Assembly (NCBI RefSeq): GCF_001676055.1
Contig: NZ_LZEX01000003.1
Coordinates: forward strand, 1-64,000
Reading direction: 5' to 3'
From: Morganella psychrotolerans
GTDB lineage: Bacteria > Pseudomonadota > Gammaproteobacteria > Enterobacterales > Enterobacteriaceae
Length of the DNA stretch: 64,000 bases
Shown: one piece after another, positions 44,354 through 52,845 of the stretch
How positions within the stretch are numbered: the first letter of the stretch is position 1
Layout: the number at the start of each line of letters is the position of its first letter
Program-made: the position numbers and the translations under genes
The notes under the pieces: model-generated
What the model was told of the DNA's origin: nothing
Seen by the model: only the letters and a program-made list of their open reading frames with translations
Database searches by the model: none

Positions 44354-44953
44354 ATGATGACTTCTTTCGAATTGCAAGGCTTTGTTTATATTGGCATGTT
44401 CCTTTCGCTGTTCTGGCGTCCTAAGAACGTTTCGTTCGTTCTGCCAGCGGGTATTGCTTTTTATCTTTTCACGACCGGATTTGTACAATCCACCATTCCT
44501 TTAATCGTCGCATGTGGTTGTCTGACACTGTCTGCTGTTGTTATGGCTGCCCAAATCATGTCTAGTTTCTCTTCTAAAGATGACGAACTTGATGAGTCTG
44601 ACGATCACGATGAATGCCCTGCCTCAGGAGCTAAACGTCCTTCTCGCACGGTTACCACCGAGCACGAAGGTAAGTTGGTTTCTTTTGGTATGGCTCACTG
44701 GAAACACGATCGTGCAAACGATATGTCCTTCTATGTTGAAATTGAAGGTCAAAACAAAGTTTGGGCAATTGGTCTTAAAGATGCAGTCAAAAATTCTGGT
44801 GCTCAAATTGGTGACACTGTCGTTTTCTGGAAAGACTCAGAAGTACGCACTAGTAAGGCTCAGGTTCTTGATCGCAATGGTACGGTGACTGGTTATCGTG
44901 ACCTTTCTACTGATAAACGTCGTGGTCTTTGGATCATGGAAGTTGTTAGCTGA
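44354..44953 (+). CDS. Membrane-anchored protein with OB-like accessory domain, 199 aa
   Basis: Two N-terminal hydrophobic helices (about 8-70) precede an acidic linker (DDELDESDDHDE) and a C-terminal domain with LVSFGMAHWKHDRANDMSFYVEIEG..KVWAIGLKDAV..SGAQIGD. That pattern resembles a small domain attached to plasmid primases and relaxases (HGAAPY...SYFV...WGVDLERAL), suggesting contact with DNA-processing proteins. GATGGTG precedes the ATG at 44354. First gene of the T-rich-codon block; it has its own terminator. Confidence 0.45.
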   Translation: MMTSFELQGFVYIGMFLSLFWRPKNVSFVLPAGIAFYLFTTGFVQSTIPLIVACGCLTLSAVVMAAQIMSSFSSKDDELDESDDHDECPASGAKRPSRTVTTEHEGKLVSFGMAHWKHDRANDMSFYVEIEGQNKVWAIGLKDAVKNSGAQIGDTVVFWKDSEVRTSKAQVLDRNGTVTGYRDLSTDKRRGLWIMEVVS

Positions 44954-44975
44954 TATTCGCTTACCTTTCCTAAAT

Positions 44976-44998
44976 AAGCCCAGTTTCTGGGCTTTTAA
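44976..44998 (+). terminator. Terminator
   Basis: AAGCCCAG/CTGGGCTT stem with T run, followed at once by the TAAATCTATTAA leader of the next gene. Confidence 0.75.
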
Positions 44999-45031
44999 CT
45001 CTTTTAAATCTATTAATTTTTGAGGTTTGCT

Positions 45032-45547
45032 ATGACCATAGTATACGGAAATACAATTGAACCAGGCGGTATGCAACTTAATGATGACGAGTATGAGGAT
45101 GTCTGCACTGAATGTGGTGCTACATGTTCTCATCGACATTACGAGACTTGTGACGGTTCAATTAATCAACGCTTTTCAATTAACTGTGACCATTGTGGTT
45201 TTCATAATTGTAATGCTGAGGTTTGTTCTTCATGTGACGATGTACCTTATCGTTCAGAACAGGATGATGCAGACTACTACTCAGAGTACATGTTGAATGT
45301 CACAACACCTATTGGTGCCTGTGCTTTCATTGCTAATGTTGAAGGTGAATTACTTGTCATTAAAGCCAAGGTTGCCCTCGGCATCAGCCATCATACGGAC
45401 TTTTTCAAGGTCAAAGACCTTGTTGAAGACTGCGAACGTCTCTCATTGACCTCTATCAGAAAAACAGCATTCTATCTCCGAGTCGTACAATCGGTTGAAT
45501 CGTTGTCTTCTGATCTCGCATTTGCGTTGCCTTGTGCATATGCATAA
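45032..45547 (+). CDS. Zinc-ribbon-like protein, 171 aa
   Basis: GAGGT precedes the ATG at 45032. Dense Cys motifs in the first half (CTECGATCSHRHYETC and CDHCGFHNCNAEVCSSC) indicate two zinc-binding knuckles. The second half is a small alpha/beta part without known motifs. No signal peptide, so it is a cytoplasmic metal-binding, perhaps nucleic-acid-binding protein. Unknown family. The leader contains the repeated AT-rich motif. Confidence 0.5.
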   Translation: MTIVYGNTIEPGGMQLNDDEYEDVCTECGATCSHRHYETCDGSINQRFSINCDHCGFHNCNAEVCSSCDDVPYRSEQDDADYYSEYMLNVTTPIGACAFIANVEGELLVIKAKVALGISHHTDFFKVKDLVEDCERLSLTSIRKTAFYLRVVQSVESLSSDLAFALPCAYA

Positions 45548-45566
45548 TCACCTCTAATTTCCCACG

Positions 45567-45594
45567 AAACCCAGCCTATGCTGGGTTTTTTTTT
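45567..45594 (+). terminator. Terminator
   Basis: AACCCAGC/GCTGGGTT stem and a run of nine T. Confidence 0.85.
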
Positions 45595-45619
45595 CGCCTA
45601 TTGATTGACCCCACCTCCA

Positions 45620-45868
45620 CTATCGCTTACTCTGTTCTGGCGATGAACTCGCATAACTTCCGGCAATAGCCCTTAACCAAAACACCTAATTTCGGCCACC
45701 AGCGCCTCTACGAATGAGTCCCGCATTCATTCTCACGGCTTTTTCATGCCTACAAAACAGAATTCGACAGCCCGGTGCCCTATGGCTTCGGGCTTTTTGC
45801 TGTGCGTCGAACCGGTGTTTTTCCTCACGCTGAGGAATATCAATGCGTCCAGTCATCCTACTGGTCAA
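45620..45868 (+). ncRNA. Structured element copy A (candidate RNA)
   Basis: About 240 non-coding bases between the 45032 gene terminator and ssb. Successive stems: ATCGC/GCGAT (45622-45644), GAATG/CATTC (45712-45728), TTCGACAGC...GTCGAA enclosing CCCG/CGGG (45763-45811), TTCCTCA/TGAGGAA (45821-45837), CCAGT/ACTGG (45849-45864). All recur in copy B near 49.7 kb, some with paired changes. Whether it is a leader of ssb or a separate RNA is unknown. Confidence 0.55.
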
Positions 45869-46012
45869 TGCTTTACCCTTAACTTCCTTGTATTTAAAAC
45901 TTCCTAACTTCTGTCTGCCTATTGGTTTTCCAATTCATGCGACTGGCCTCTCTCGGCCATAAATCATCTAAATCTTTTAAATCATTTAAATCTATTAATT
46001 GAGGTACTAATT

Positions 46013-46699
46013 ATGTTCTCTAAAGCTAAAGGTACTGTTGCCATTGATCCTCGTTATACCCCAGCCCGTAACGGTAAAGATTCAGTTATCTTTTTCCGCT
46101 TAGGTTGTGAAATGACGATCAATAAACAGAAAGTTACTGAGTTCTACTCTATGAAGGCTTTCGGTAACGTTGCGGACTTCCTCAACGAAACCATCAAGAA
46201 AGACTCTGAGATCTCTATCGAAGCTGTTGCTCGTTCTACTCGCTTTGTGAAAGATGGCGTTGATACTCATCGAACTGAGTTTCATGTTTTCTATGTACAC
46301 GATATTGCAACCAACCTGGTTGTCGATACTCGAATCAATGAAGCAAAACCTCAGTCCTACGTTGAACCTGTAACACCCGCAATACAGCCTCAGCAACCTA
46401 CTCGTTCTCCAGAAATGCAGAAACGTTTAGATGCCGAGTTGGTTTGGCAGAAAATGACTGACGACGATGTTAAATCTGTCGGCAAGAAATTCCGTGAAAC
46501 CTATCAAGCTGCACTTGCTAATGCCAAAGCTAAAAGAGCCGTAAATACCCTGCCTGTTGAAGCTGCCGTTCCTGTCTCGAAAGAAACTAAAACTGCACCT
46601 CAACCACGTTCGTTTGTTAATCCAACAAGTTCGACGCACCAGCTACTTGCTGCTCGCGCCGCGATCGTAAATGGTAGCTATACGGATATGCGTGGTTAA
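46013..46699 (+). CDS. ssb: Single-stranded DNA-binding protein-like
   Basis: An OB-fold-like N-terminal half (about 1-115: VIFFRLGCEMTINKQKVTEFYSMKAFG...VDTHRTEFHVFYVHDI) followed by a Pro/Gln linker and a C-terminal part with no acidic tip of the usual DDxIPF kind. It lies directly before bet and exo, as in IncA/C and SXT elements, where Ssb-Bet-Exo form a lambda Red-like recombination set. At 228 residues it is longer than typical SSB. TTGAGGT precedes the ATG, and the TAAATCTATTAA motif lies at 45987. Confidence 0.75.
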   Translation: MFSKAKGTVAIDPRYTPARNGKDSVIFFRLGCEMTINKQKVTEFYSMKAFGNVADFLNETIKKDSEISIEAVARSTRFVKDGVDTHRTEFHVFYVHDIATNLVVDTRINEAKPQSYVEPVTPAIQPQQPTRSPEMQKRLDAELVWQKMTDDDVKSVGKKFRETYQAALANAKAKRAVNTLPVEAAVPVSKETKTAPQPRSFVNPTSSTHQLLAARAAIVNGSYTDMRG

Positions 46700-46713
46700 T
46701 TGACCACTTTGAA

Positions 46714-46738
46714 ATGCCACTCTTTGAGTGGCTTTTTC
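46714..46738 (+). terminator. Terminator
   Basis: GCCACTC/GAGTGGC stem plus T run between ssb and bet. Confidence 0.75.
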
Positions 46739-46790
46739 ATGTCTGTATTACGGAAAAAATTCTATTTAAATCTATTAAAGAGGTATTACC

Positions 46791-48335
46791 ATGTCTTATT
46801 CGAACAGCAACCGCCGCGCTTATGACAACAATAACGCGAAAAGAGCCAGCACTGACATCACAGTCAGAGTAGACACCGTGACCCGTCATATGATGACTCT
46901 TGGAAGTCAGTTTGAACAAGCTGCAATGCACCCACATATCTCTTTCCAAAGAGAGTGTGTGTTTGCTAAGCACATCATTAACAACAGTGACTATCTCACT
47001 GGAATTGCGTTAACTAACCCGCGTTCTTTCGAGACCGCGTTTTTACAGTTAGCCAGTTCTGGTTTGACACTCGACCCTTCGCAGAAACTCGCCTATTTGG
47101 TTCCGCGAAACAACCGAGTGATCTTGGATGTCTCTTATCTCGGCCTGATCAAAATGGCTACAGATGAAGGGCTCTGCCAGGACATTGTTGCTGAATTGGT
47201 GTTTGAGAAAGACGCTGTATTTAAACCACAAGGCCGACGTAACAGTCCTATTCATGAGTTTGACCCCTTTGCTAGCAAAGGTGATTTGATTCTGACAGTG
47301 ACTGATAAAGGCTCCTTAGGCGCTCGCGGTAACTTCCGTGGTGTCTATGTGGACTTTCTCATGCGTGATGGACGTAACCTCGTTTACTTCGTAACTGTTG
47401 AGGATTTGGCAGCTGCTCGTGCAGTTTCTGAATCCTGGAAAAAAGTAGATAAAAGAGCCTCCTCCCCGTGGACTAACTTCCCTTGGAAAATGGTTCTTAA
47501 ATCCGCCCTTAAACAAACTGTTCATTTAATCCCAGGCAACCGAACTCGAATCAGCGCAGTGATTGATTATCTTAATACCTACGGTGAAGAAGGGTTCAAA
47601 TCTTCCGCTCATGTCCCTGTCGAAGCCGCTGCTGCTGAAATGGCTCAACGTCAAGCTGCTCATGCCGCTAACAATGACGTTGCTACATCTCAGGCTAATG
47701 CTGCCGATGACAGTGTAATTGAAGGTGAAGTTGTTGCTCGTGATGACGCCGCTGCTCCTGAACAATCGGCTCAGCCCGTTGAGCAGGCATCTCAGCCTGT
47801 CACGCCGGAACCTCAGTCTGCTCCCGTTGATGTTCAATCGGAACCTACTGCTGGTGGTACTCAGCCTGAAGAACTTCAAGTTCCGATGTCTGACATTCCA
47901 GGTGTTCGTCAAAGCAGTTTCAAACGTATTGCCAAACTCGTTATCCGCGCTGAAAAAACGCTGGCTTACGAAACCATGCTCGCCGAACTGAAAGATGCTT
48001 TTTCTTTCAATGACAGCGAACTGGCTTACGCAAAACGTCAACTGGAACAGTCACGCCGTGATTTACTCAGCACGAAAGTTTCTGAGTCTGTTCATATGTG
48101 TGATTTTGGGATCGTAAATAACTTTGTTAATCGTCTCGCTGACAGTGAGTTTAAAGCCAGTGCTATTCAGTGGGTTTCTTCTGTTGAAGCTGAAACTAGC
48201 TCCATGCAACTGCTTTACTCTCAAGCTCTTCAGTCCGGTCAATTCGACGAACTTGAATCGGCCTTGAATTCCGTTAAACACAAAGGTCTCAAAGAGATGC
48301 TGTGTGACCTGATTTCAACGGCTAAAGCGGCATAA
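46791..48335 (+). CDS. bet: Bet, RecT-family single-strand annealing protein
   Basis: It anneals complementary strands in homologous recombination. The RecT domain covers about 35-265 (FQRECVFAKHIINN, LQLASSGLTLDPSQKLAYLVPR, VILDVSYLGLIKMATDEG, WTNFPWKMVLKSALKQTVHLIPG). A Pro/Gln/Val-rich linker (about 290-370) joins a helical C-terminal extension (about 380-514) not usual in lambda Bet or RecT (about 260-270). Works with Exo downstream. GAGGT precedes the ATG. Confidence 0.9.
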   Translation: MSYSNSNRRAYDNNNAKRASTDITVRVDTVTRHMMTLGSQFEQAAMHPHISFQRECVFAKHIINNSDYLTGIALTNPRSFETAFLQLASSGLTLDPSQKLAYLVPRNNRVILDVSYLGLIKMATDEGLCQDIVAELVFEKDAVFKPQGRRNSPIHEFDPFASKGDLILTVTDKGSLGARGNFRGVYVDFLMRDGRNLVYFVTVEDLAAARAVSESWKKVDKRASSPWTNFPWKMVLKSALKQTVHLIPGNRTRISAVIDYLNTYGEEGFKSSAHVPVEAAAAEMAQRQAAHAANNDVATSQANAADDSVIEGEVVARDDAAAPEQSAQPVEQASQPVTPEPQSAPVDVQSEPTAGGTQPEELQVPMSDIPGVRQSSFKRIAKLVIRAEKTLAYETMLAELKDAFSFNDSELAYAKRQLEQSRRDLLSTKVSESVHMCDFGIVNNFVNRLADSEFKASAIQWVSSVEAETSSMQLLYSQALQSGQFDELESALNSVKHKGLKEMLCDLISTAKAA

Positions 48336-48340
48336 AACAT

Positions 48341-48369
48341 AACCGGCAATTTTGCCGGTTTTTTAATTT
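48341..48369 (+). terminator. Terminator
   Basis: AACCGGCAA/TTGCCGGTT stem and T run between bet and exo. Confidence 0.85.
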
Positions 48370-48393
48370 TATAAATTTATTAATGGTGATCGT

Positions 48394-49509
48394 ATGTCTG
48401 ATTCAATCTGTGAAATTGTCGATATTGAACAAGGAACTCCTGAGTGGCTCAAATGGCGTAGAACTGGTGTTACGGCAACATGCTCCCCTATTCTTATGGG
48501 TGCGCCTGGTGCTATGAAAACGCCTTACAAGTTGTACCTCCAGTATGCGGGCTTGCTTGCCTCTGAAGATCTCTCTGCAATAAAGCAGGTAGATGCCGGT
48601 AACAAACTCGAAGCGCTTGCGCGGTCGTACTGTGAAAATGAGTTGGGGCAAATTGCTTCACCTTTTTGCGTTCGACATGCCAAGTACCCGTTCATGATAG
48701 CTTCGCTTGATGGACAGCTCGATGACCGTTCTGTTTTGGAAATCAAGAATCTCTCTGAGAAAAAACATTTAGCCATACTTGAACAAGGTTCAGCTTCGCC
48801 AGAGTTTAAGTATTACTTCTGGCAGGTTCAGCACCAGTTATTCGTAACAGGTGCCCCACAAGCTTATCTCGTTTTTTGGTCCGCTAAAGATCAGCCGAAG
48901 ATTTTCCTTATCAAACCTAACCAGGTCGCTTTCAGCCGCTTGTTTGCTGCATGTAAAGCTTTCTGGGAAAGTTTAAATGATAAGGTTGCTCCGGCATTTG
49001 ATAAACAGCAAGACATCCTGCTGGTCTCTGATGCTGATATATTGGCTCAAACCAGTGAGTTTACTGTTCCTGATGATCTCTCTGCTCGCATTGCTGATAT
49101 CCGCCGTCAAGTCGCGAATGTCCGCAACAAAGAAGCTGAATTTGAGGCCATGAAGACCCAGCTGTCTAATCTTGAAGAAACGCTTAAAGCGTCTATTCAA
49201 GGCCTGGCTACTGGTTTGGGTTTTAAAAGCACCGACCCTGTCCGTATCGACGGATTCGGTTTTCGCTACCTGGAAAGTAAAGTCAAAGGTCGCACTAACT
49301 GGAAAATGATCGCAGAGCGTCTTAATGCTTCTGCCGAACAATATCCGGACTGTGTAACTCAGGACTCTCTGCGCTCCAACTTGACAGTGTATGAATATGA
49401 AGCTTCCCCAGAGGACAGTGTTTATATTCCGCCTGAAGCCATTAAGCCTATTGTTGCTGAAGGTGATGGATTGGTTGATGTTGCAGATAGCGCCTTGTTG
49501 ATGTTTTAA
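48394..49509 (+). CDS. exo: Exo, YqaJ-type recombination exonuclease
   Basis: A lambda Exo-like 5'-3' exonuclease that produces 3' tails for Bet. The YqaJ fold is seen in GTPEWLKWRRTGVTAT (about 12-30), IASLDGQLDDRSVLEIKN with catalytic D and ExK (about 103-118), and YFWQVQHQLFVTGAPQAYLVFW (about 145). A helical coiled-coil region (230-275) and a C-terminal domain extend it to 371 residues, longer than lambda Exo (226). The leader has TAAATTTATTAA and GGTG. Confidence 0.9.
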   Translation: MSDSICEIVDIEQGTPEWLKWRRTGVTATCSPILMGAPGAMKTPYKLYLQYAGLLASEDLSAIKQVDAGNKLEALARSYCENELGQIASPFCVRHAKYPFMIASLDGQLDDRSVLEIKNLSEKKHLAILEQGSASPEFKYYFWQVQHQLFVTGAPQAYLVFWSAKDQPKIFLIKPNQVAFSRLFAACKAFWESLNDKVAPAFDKQQDILLVSDADILAQTSEFTVPDDLSARIADIRRQVANVRNKEAEFEAMKTQLSNLEETLKASIQGLATGLGFKSTDPVRIDGFGFRYLESKVKGRTNWKMIAERLNASAEQYPDCVTQDSLRSNLTVYEYEASPEDSVYIPPEAIKPIVAEGDGLVDVADSALLMF

Positions 49510-49517
49510 CTCTCACC

Positions 49518-49542
49518 AACCCGACTTCGGTCGGGTTTTTTC
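49518..49542 (+). terminator. Terminator
   Basis: AACCCGAC/GTCGGGTT stem with T run after exo. Confidence 0.85.
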
Positions 49543-49573
49543 TTGTTGACCCGAGACGCTCAATTGATTATTG

Positions 49574-49800
49574 TAGCGGTGCGGTACACACCGCCTAACT
49601 TCTGGCATCTCGCCCCTAAACACCTAATTTCGGCCATATCGCCCCCTTGAATGCGTTAACTCTCATTCACACGGCACACGCATATCTGTACCAAATTCGA
49701 TAGCCCGTTGCTTTTTAAGCAGCGGGTTTTTTTATGCGTCGAAAACGGTGTTTCGTTCTCATGCTGAGAACTATAAGTGCCTCCAGTCACTCTACTGGAA
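49574..49800 (+). ncRNA. Structured element copy B (candidate RNA)
   Basis: The second copy of the structured element, between exo and the 49880 gene. Stems: GCGGTG/CACCGC (49576-49594), GAATG/CATTC (49649-49668), TTCGA/TCGAA enclosing CCCGTTGC/GCAGCGGG (49696-49743), GTTCTCA/TGAGAAC (49755-49771), CCAGT/ACTGG (49783-49798). Invariant single-stranded parts include AAACACCTAATTTCGGCCA. Many stem positions differ from copy A but still pair. Confidence 0.55.
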
Positions 49801-49879
49801 CTTTGCAATACCTTAAATCCCGCTCCTTTTCTTGCGAGCAATTAACTTTATAAATTCTATTAATTTCAGGAGTCTCTCC

Positions 49880-50254
49880 ATGTTCATCGTTAATCTGACT
49901 GCATACAAAGCATCCGACGCACAACGCGAAATGGGTGTTATTGATATTGATCGTAACGTTTCACAAGTTATTCGTGAAAAGCTTTCGTTCAATGACTGCC
50001 CTACCGTTTCGTTAATGCAACAACGTGCCGACGACCTTGCAGATATCGCTTTGCTGCTGTGTTCCCGTCACCAAGCTGAAGGTGTTTTGGTTTATGCCAA
50101 AACATACTTTATGCCTACCCTGATCTCCGCGCTTGCTGAGCGTGGTATCAAAGCGTATGCCACCTATGCACCTAAGTCGATTGTCTGTGAACAAGGGCAA
50201 ATGAGTAGCCGGTACACGCATTCCAATCTGGTTTGCTGTTCCCCAGCTGCTTAA
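49880..50254 (+). CDS. Hypothetical protein, 124 aa
   Basis: CAGGAG precedes the ATG at 49880. A small cytoplasmic alpha/beta protein with four cysteines, ending CEQGQMSS..HSNLVCCSPAA. The middle (ADIALLLCSRHQAEGVLVYAKTYFMPTLISALAERGIKAYATYAP) looks like a Rossmann-like or Toprim-like strand-helix arrangement, but I name no family. Expressed behind structured element B and the AT-rich motif. Confidence 0.5.
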   Translation: MFIVNLTAYKASDAQREMGVIDIDRNVSQVIREKLSFNDCPTVSLMQQRADDLADIALLLCSRHQAEGVLVYAKTYFMPTLISALAERGIKAYATYAPKSIVCEQGQMSSRYTHSNLVCCSPAA

Positions 50255-50323
50255 TTCGACGACTCTTCACTTTTTAAATCCCCTAAATATTTTAAATCTA
50301 TATAAATCTATGAGGTTACTTTC

Positions 50324-51385
50324 ATGACTACTTTTAATACTGCTTTATCTTCAGACGCTTTGGTTCGTAACGTTGCTATCTCTCCGGAGTTGTTCGGCGT
50401 TGTCATTCCAGACCATATGAAGGGTAAAGTTAAACCGTATGCCGGTTTCGCTCCGGATAACGCATTTAGTGCGGCTATTCCTGCTCGAAACAATAATTAC
50501 GTGTTTGAACCGTCCCTGCGCTCTTCTGTCTTGATGTGGATTAATTACCCTCAGGGTCAGTCGCTTTGGATTTCTGGTCCTACAGGTTGCGGTAAAACCA
50601 GTATTGTCGAGCAAGTTGCTGCACGACTGAACTGGCCTCTTATGAAAACAACGGCTTCACAGGATTTGGACATTAATAGTCTTGTTGGTGGTCTTCGTCT
50701 CGTTTGTGATCAAATGACCGGCGATACCCGTACAGACTTCCTTTATGGTCCTCTAGCACTGGCTTACAAGTTTGGCCTTATCTTCCTTCTGGATGAATAC
50801 GACCAACTTGACCCAAGTTGTGCTAACGCTTTTAACGCTATTTTGGAAGGTGGGAATCTTGTTATTCCTGAAACCAATGAAGTGATTAAAAAGCATCCTA
50901 ACTTCCGTTTCGTCGCTACTGCCAACTCCATTGGTCAGGGTGATTTAACGGGTGTCTACGGTGGTGTCAAGGTGTTGAACGTTGCGAACCTCGATCGCTA
51001 CATGTTCATCAACGCTAACTACATGCCGAAAGACGTTGAAACCTCGTTAATCCAGAAGTTTGTTTCTGATGAAACTCTCGCAGGTAAGTTTGTTGAACTC
51101 GCTAATATGATCCGCAAGTTGTTTGTCGGCAGTGATATCGCTGGTGATTTTAATCAGCCCGCTGGTGGCTCTACCATCAACGTACCCACTGTATCGCCTG
51201 ATACTCGCTTGTCTGTTACCTGTTCTACACGCTCATTGATTGCCTGGGTTGAACGTTTCTTGCTGATGAAACAGGCCCAAATGCCTGAAGCTCTGCAACT
51301 CTCATTCGACCTGCAAATCGGTAACCGTGCTGGTGCTGACGATAAGCGTGCGCTGCATGCCATCCTCAAAGCAGTTTTCGGTTAA
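50324..51385 (+). CDS. CobS/MoxR-like AAA+ ATPase
   Basis: Walker A is GPTGCGKTSIVEQVA (about 84), Walker B FLLDEYDQLDP (about 156), with sensor motif RFVATANSIGQGD. The insert INSLVGGLRLV...TDFLYGPLALAYKFG is typical of CobS/MoxR-type ATPases that remodel proteins with a VWA partner. In cobalamin synthesis CobS/CobT insert cobalt, but plasmid versions lie in IncA/C and SXT backbones without cob genes, so the role is different and unknown. Linked to the VWA protein at 52846. Confidence 0.85.
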   Translation: MTTFNTALSSDALVRNVAISPELFGVVIPDHMKGKVKPYAGFAPDNAFSAAIPARNNNYVFEPSLRSSVLMWINYPQGQSLWISGPTGCGKTSIVEQVAARLNWPLMKTTASQDLDINSLVGGLRLVCDQMTGDTRTDFLYGPLALAYKFGLIFLLDEYDQLDPSCANAFNAILEGGNLVIPETNEVIKKHPNFRFVATANSIGQGDLTGVYGGVKVLNVANLDRYMFINANYMPKDVETSLIQKFVSDETLAGKFVELANMIRKLFVGSDIAGDFNQPAGGSTINVPTVSPDTRLSVTCSTRSLIAWVERFLLMKQAQMPEALQLSFDLQIGNRAGADDKRALHAILKAVFG

Positions 51386-51423
51386 GCCTCACAAAAGTCT
51401 CTCTGAATACAACTCTCTAAATA

Positions 51424-51447
51424 TTGGCCCAATTCCGGGCCTTTTTA
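51424..51447 (+). terminator. Terminator
   Basis: GGCCC/GGGCC stem with T run. Confidence 0.65.
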
Positions 51448-51479
51448 ATTTCCTAAATTTATTAAATAAGGTAACTACT

Positions 51480-52754
51480 ATGTCTATTAACAATCAATCC
51501 AATGCTAATGTTCAAATCCTAGACCAACTGATTTTGGTTTCGCTTGATGGAACGTCGATTACAACGGGCCGTCGTAAACTGAAAAAAGAAGATCTCGGTG
51601 TTGGTGCTGATTTGCCACCTGATGTTATGGTGTCTCTCGGCTCGAAAAAGATTATTGACCCTCAGCTGATCAATCCATTCGATCGCTTTAAGAACCAGGC
51701 TATTACAGCTTGTTTGAAGGTTGGTATTCGTTTCATGGGTGGCTACGCTATCCCGACCGACAAAGTTAACGAGTTAGTTAGCGAACTGAACATCATTAAG
51801 CAAGGATTTTACGGTTACAAACAAGAGTTTTTGAAGGCTGATTTCAACGGCTGGATTAACTCTTTCGAAGAGAAGTATCGCGCTATCCTTCTTCGTGAAG
51901 CTGCGATTGACTTGGAGTACTTGGATAAACAAATTCAATTTGGCTTTTCAGTGCTTCACATCACTCCCTTCGGTAACTCCATTGTTAATGAAAACCTTAT
52001 CGGACAAGTTAAAAGCATGTCTGATGAAATTTTTGAAGAAGTTGCAAGTACTGCGGAAAAATATCTGAAGAACGTTAAGTCTGACGCTATTACTCAGCAT
52101 ACGCTGAATCCGATCCGATCCATTGCCAACAAACTTCAAACACTGGCTTTCATAGACTCCACAGTCGAAGGTCTCCACAAATACATTTCCGATGTGCTTA
52201 ATGGTGTTCCAACGACCGGTAAAATTCGTGATAAACACTACAACGACGTTTTGTCATTACTCAATAACCTTCGCAACCCTAAGTCTGCTAAGTCCTTCGT
52301 TGAGTTGCTTTCAAATCCGCAAACTGCTTCTGGTTTAGATTCCTCTTTGGTTATCGCCGACTCTTTTGAGTTGCAGTCTACCGATTTGGTTTATTCACCT
52401 ACGCAACCGGCTTTGGAATCAACACCTGCTGCTCCTGTTGACGTGGTTCCACACACTAACGCATTTGCGGTTGCTGAAACGATTGATGATAACTTCCTGG
52501 CCGATCTGCCAACTGACCTGCCTCCGGCTGGTCCTGTTGCAGACCCTGTTATACCAGCGACTGATACATCTGCCTCTGTTGAAGTTATCCAGTCCTCCGG
52601 TTCCATCGAAGTTGTTGATGACAGTGCAATGATTGGTTCGTTCATCGACCCAACTACTGAGACTGTTAATCTGAATGCACCAGCTTCTGCTACACCTGAC
52701 ACTCTGGTGTTTGCGGATATCGATTCAGATGATGACGGTATTATGTTGTTCTAA
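51480..52754 (+). CDS. DUF3150-like protein, 424 aa
   Basis: The start at 51480 follows AAGGT. The first 290 residues are helical (FDRFKNQAITACLKVGIRFMGGYAIP, then FEEKYRAILLREAAID) as in DUF3150 proteins, which accompany cobS- and cobT-like genes in conjugative elements. The last 120 residues form an acidic Pro/Ala/Asp-rich tail ending DIDSDDDGIMLF. It lies between the ATPase and the VWA protein, suggesting a three-part complex. The biochemical role is unknown. Confidence 0.7.
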   Translation: MSINNQSNANVQILDQLILVSLDGTSITTGRRKLKKEDLGVGADLPPDVMVSLGSKKIIDPQLINPFDRFKNQAITACLKVGIRFMGGYAIPTDKVNELVSELNIIKQGFYGYKQEFLKADFNGWINSFEEKYRAILLREAAIDLEYLDKQIQFGFSVLHITPFGNSIVNENLIGQVKSMSDEIFEEVASTAEKYLKNVKSDAITQHTLNPIRSIANKLQTLAFIDSTVEGLHKYISDVLNGVPTTGKIRDKHYNDVLSLLNNLRNPKSAKSFVELLSNPQTASGLDSSLVIADSFELQSTDLVYSPTQPALESTPAAPVDVVPHTNAFAVAETIDDNFLADLPTDLPPAGPVADPVIPATDTSASVEVIQSSGSIEVVDDSAMIGSFIDPTTETVNLNAPASATPDTLVFADIDSDDDGIMLF

Positions 52755-52759
52755 ATTCT

Positions 52760-52784
52760 AAGGCCCTTTCGCGGGCCTTTTTTA
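52760..52784 (+). terminator. Terminator
   Basis: AAGGCCC/GGGCCTT stem plus T run. Confidence 0.85.
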
Positions 52785-52845
52785 ATTCCTAAATCCTGGA
52801 CCTTTCTCGTCCCTTTAAATCTATTAAATCTATTGTGAGGTATGT

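Noticed and set aside
47526-48041. 171-codon open frame antisense to bet
   Set aside because: Ser/Arg/Phe-rich translation typical of the shadow of a T-rich gene.
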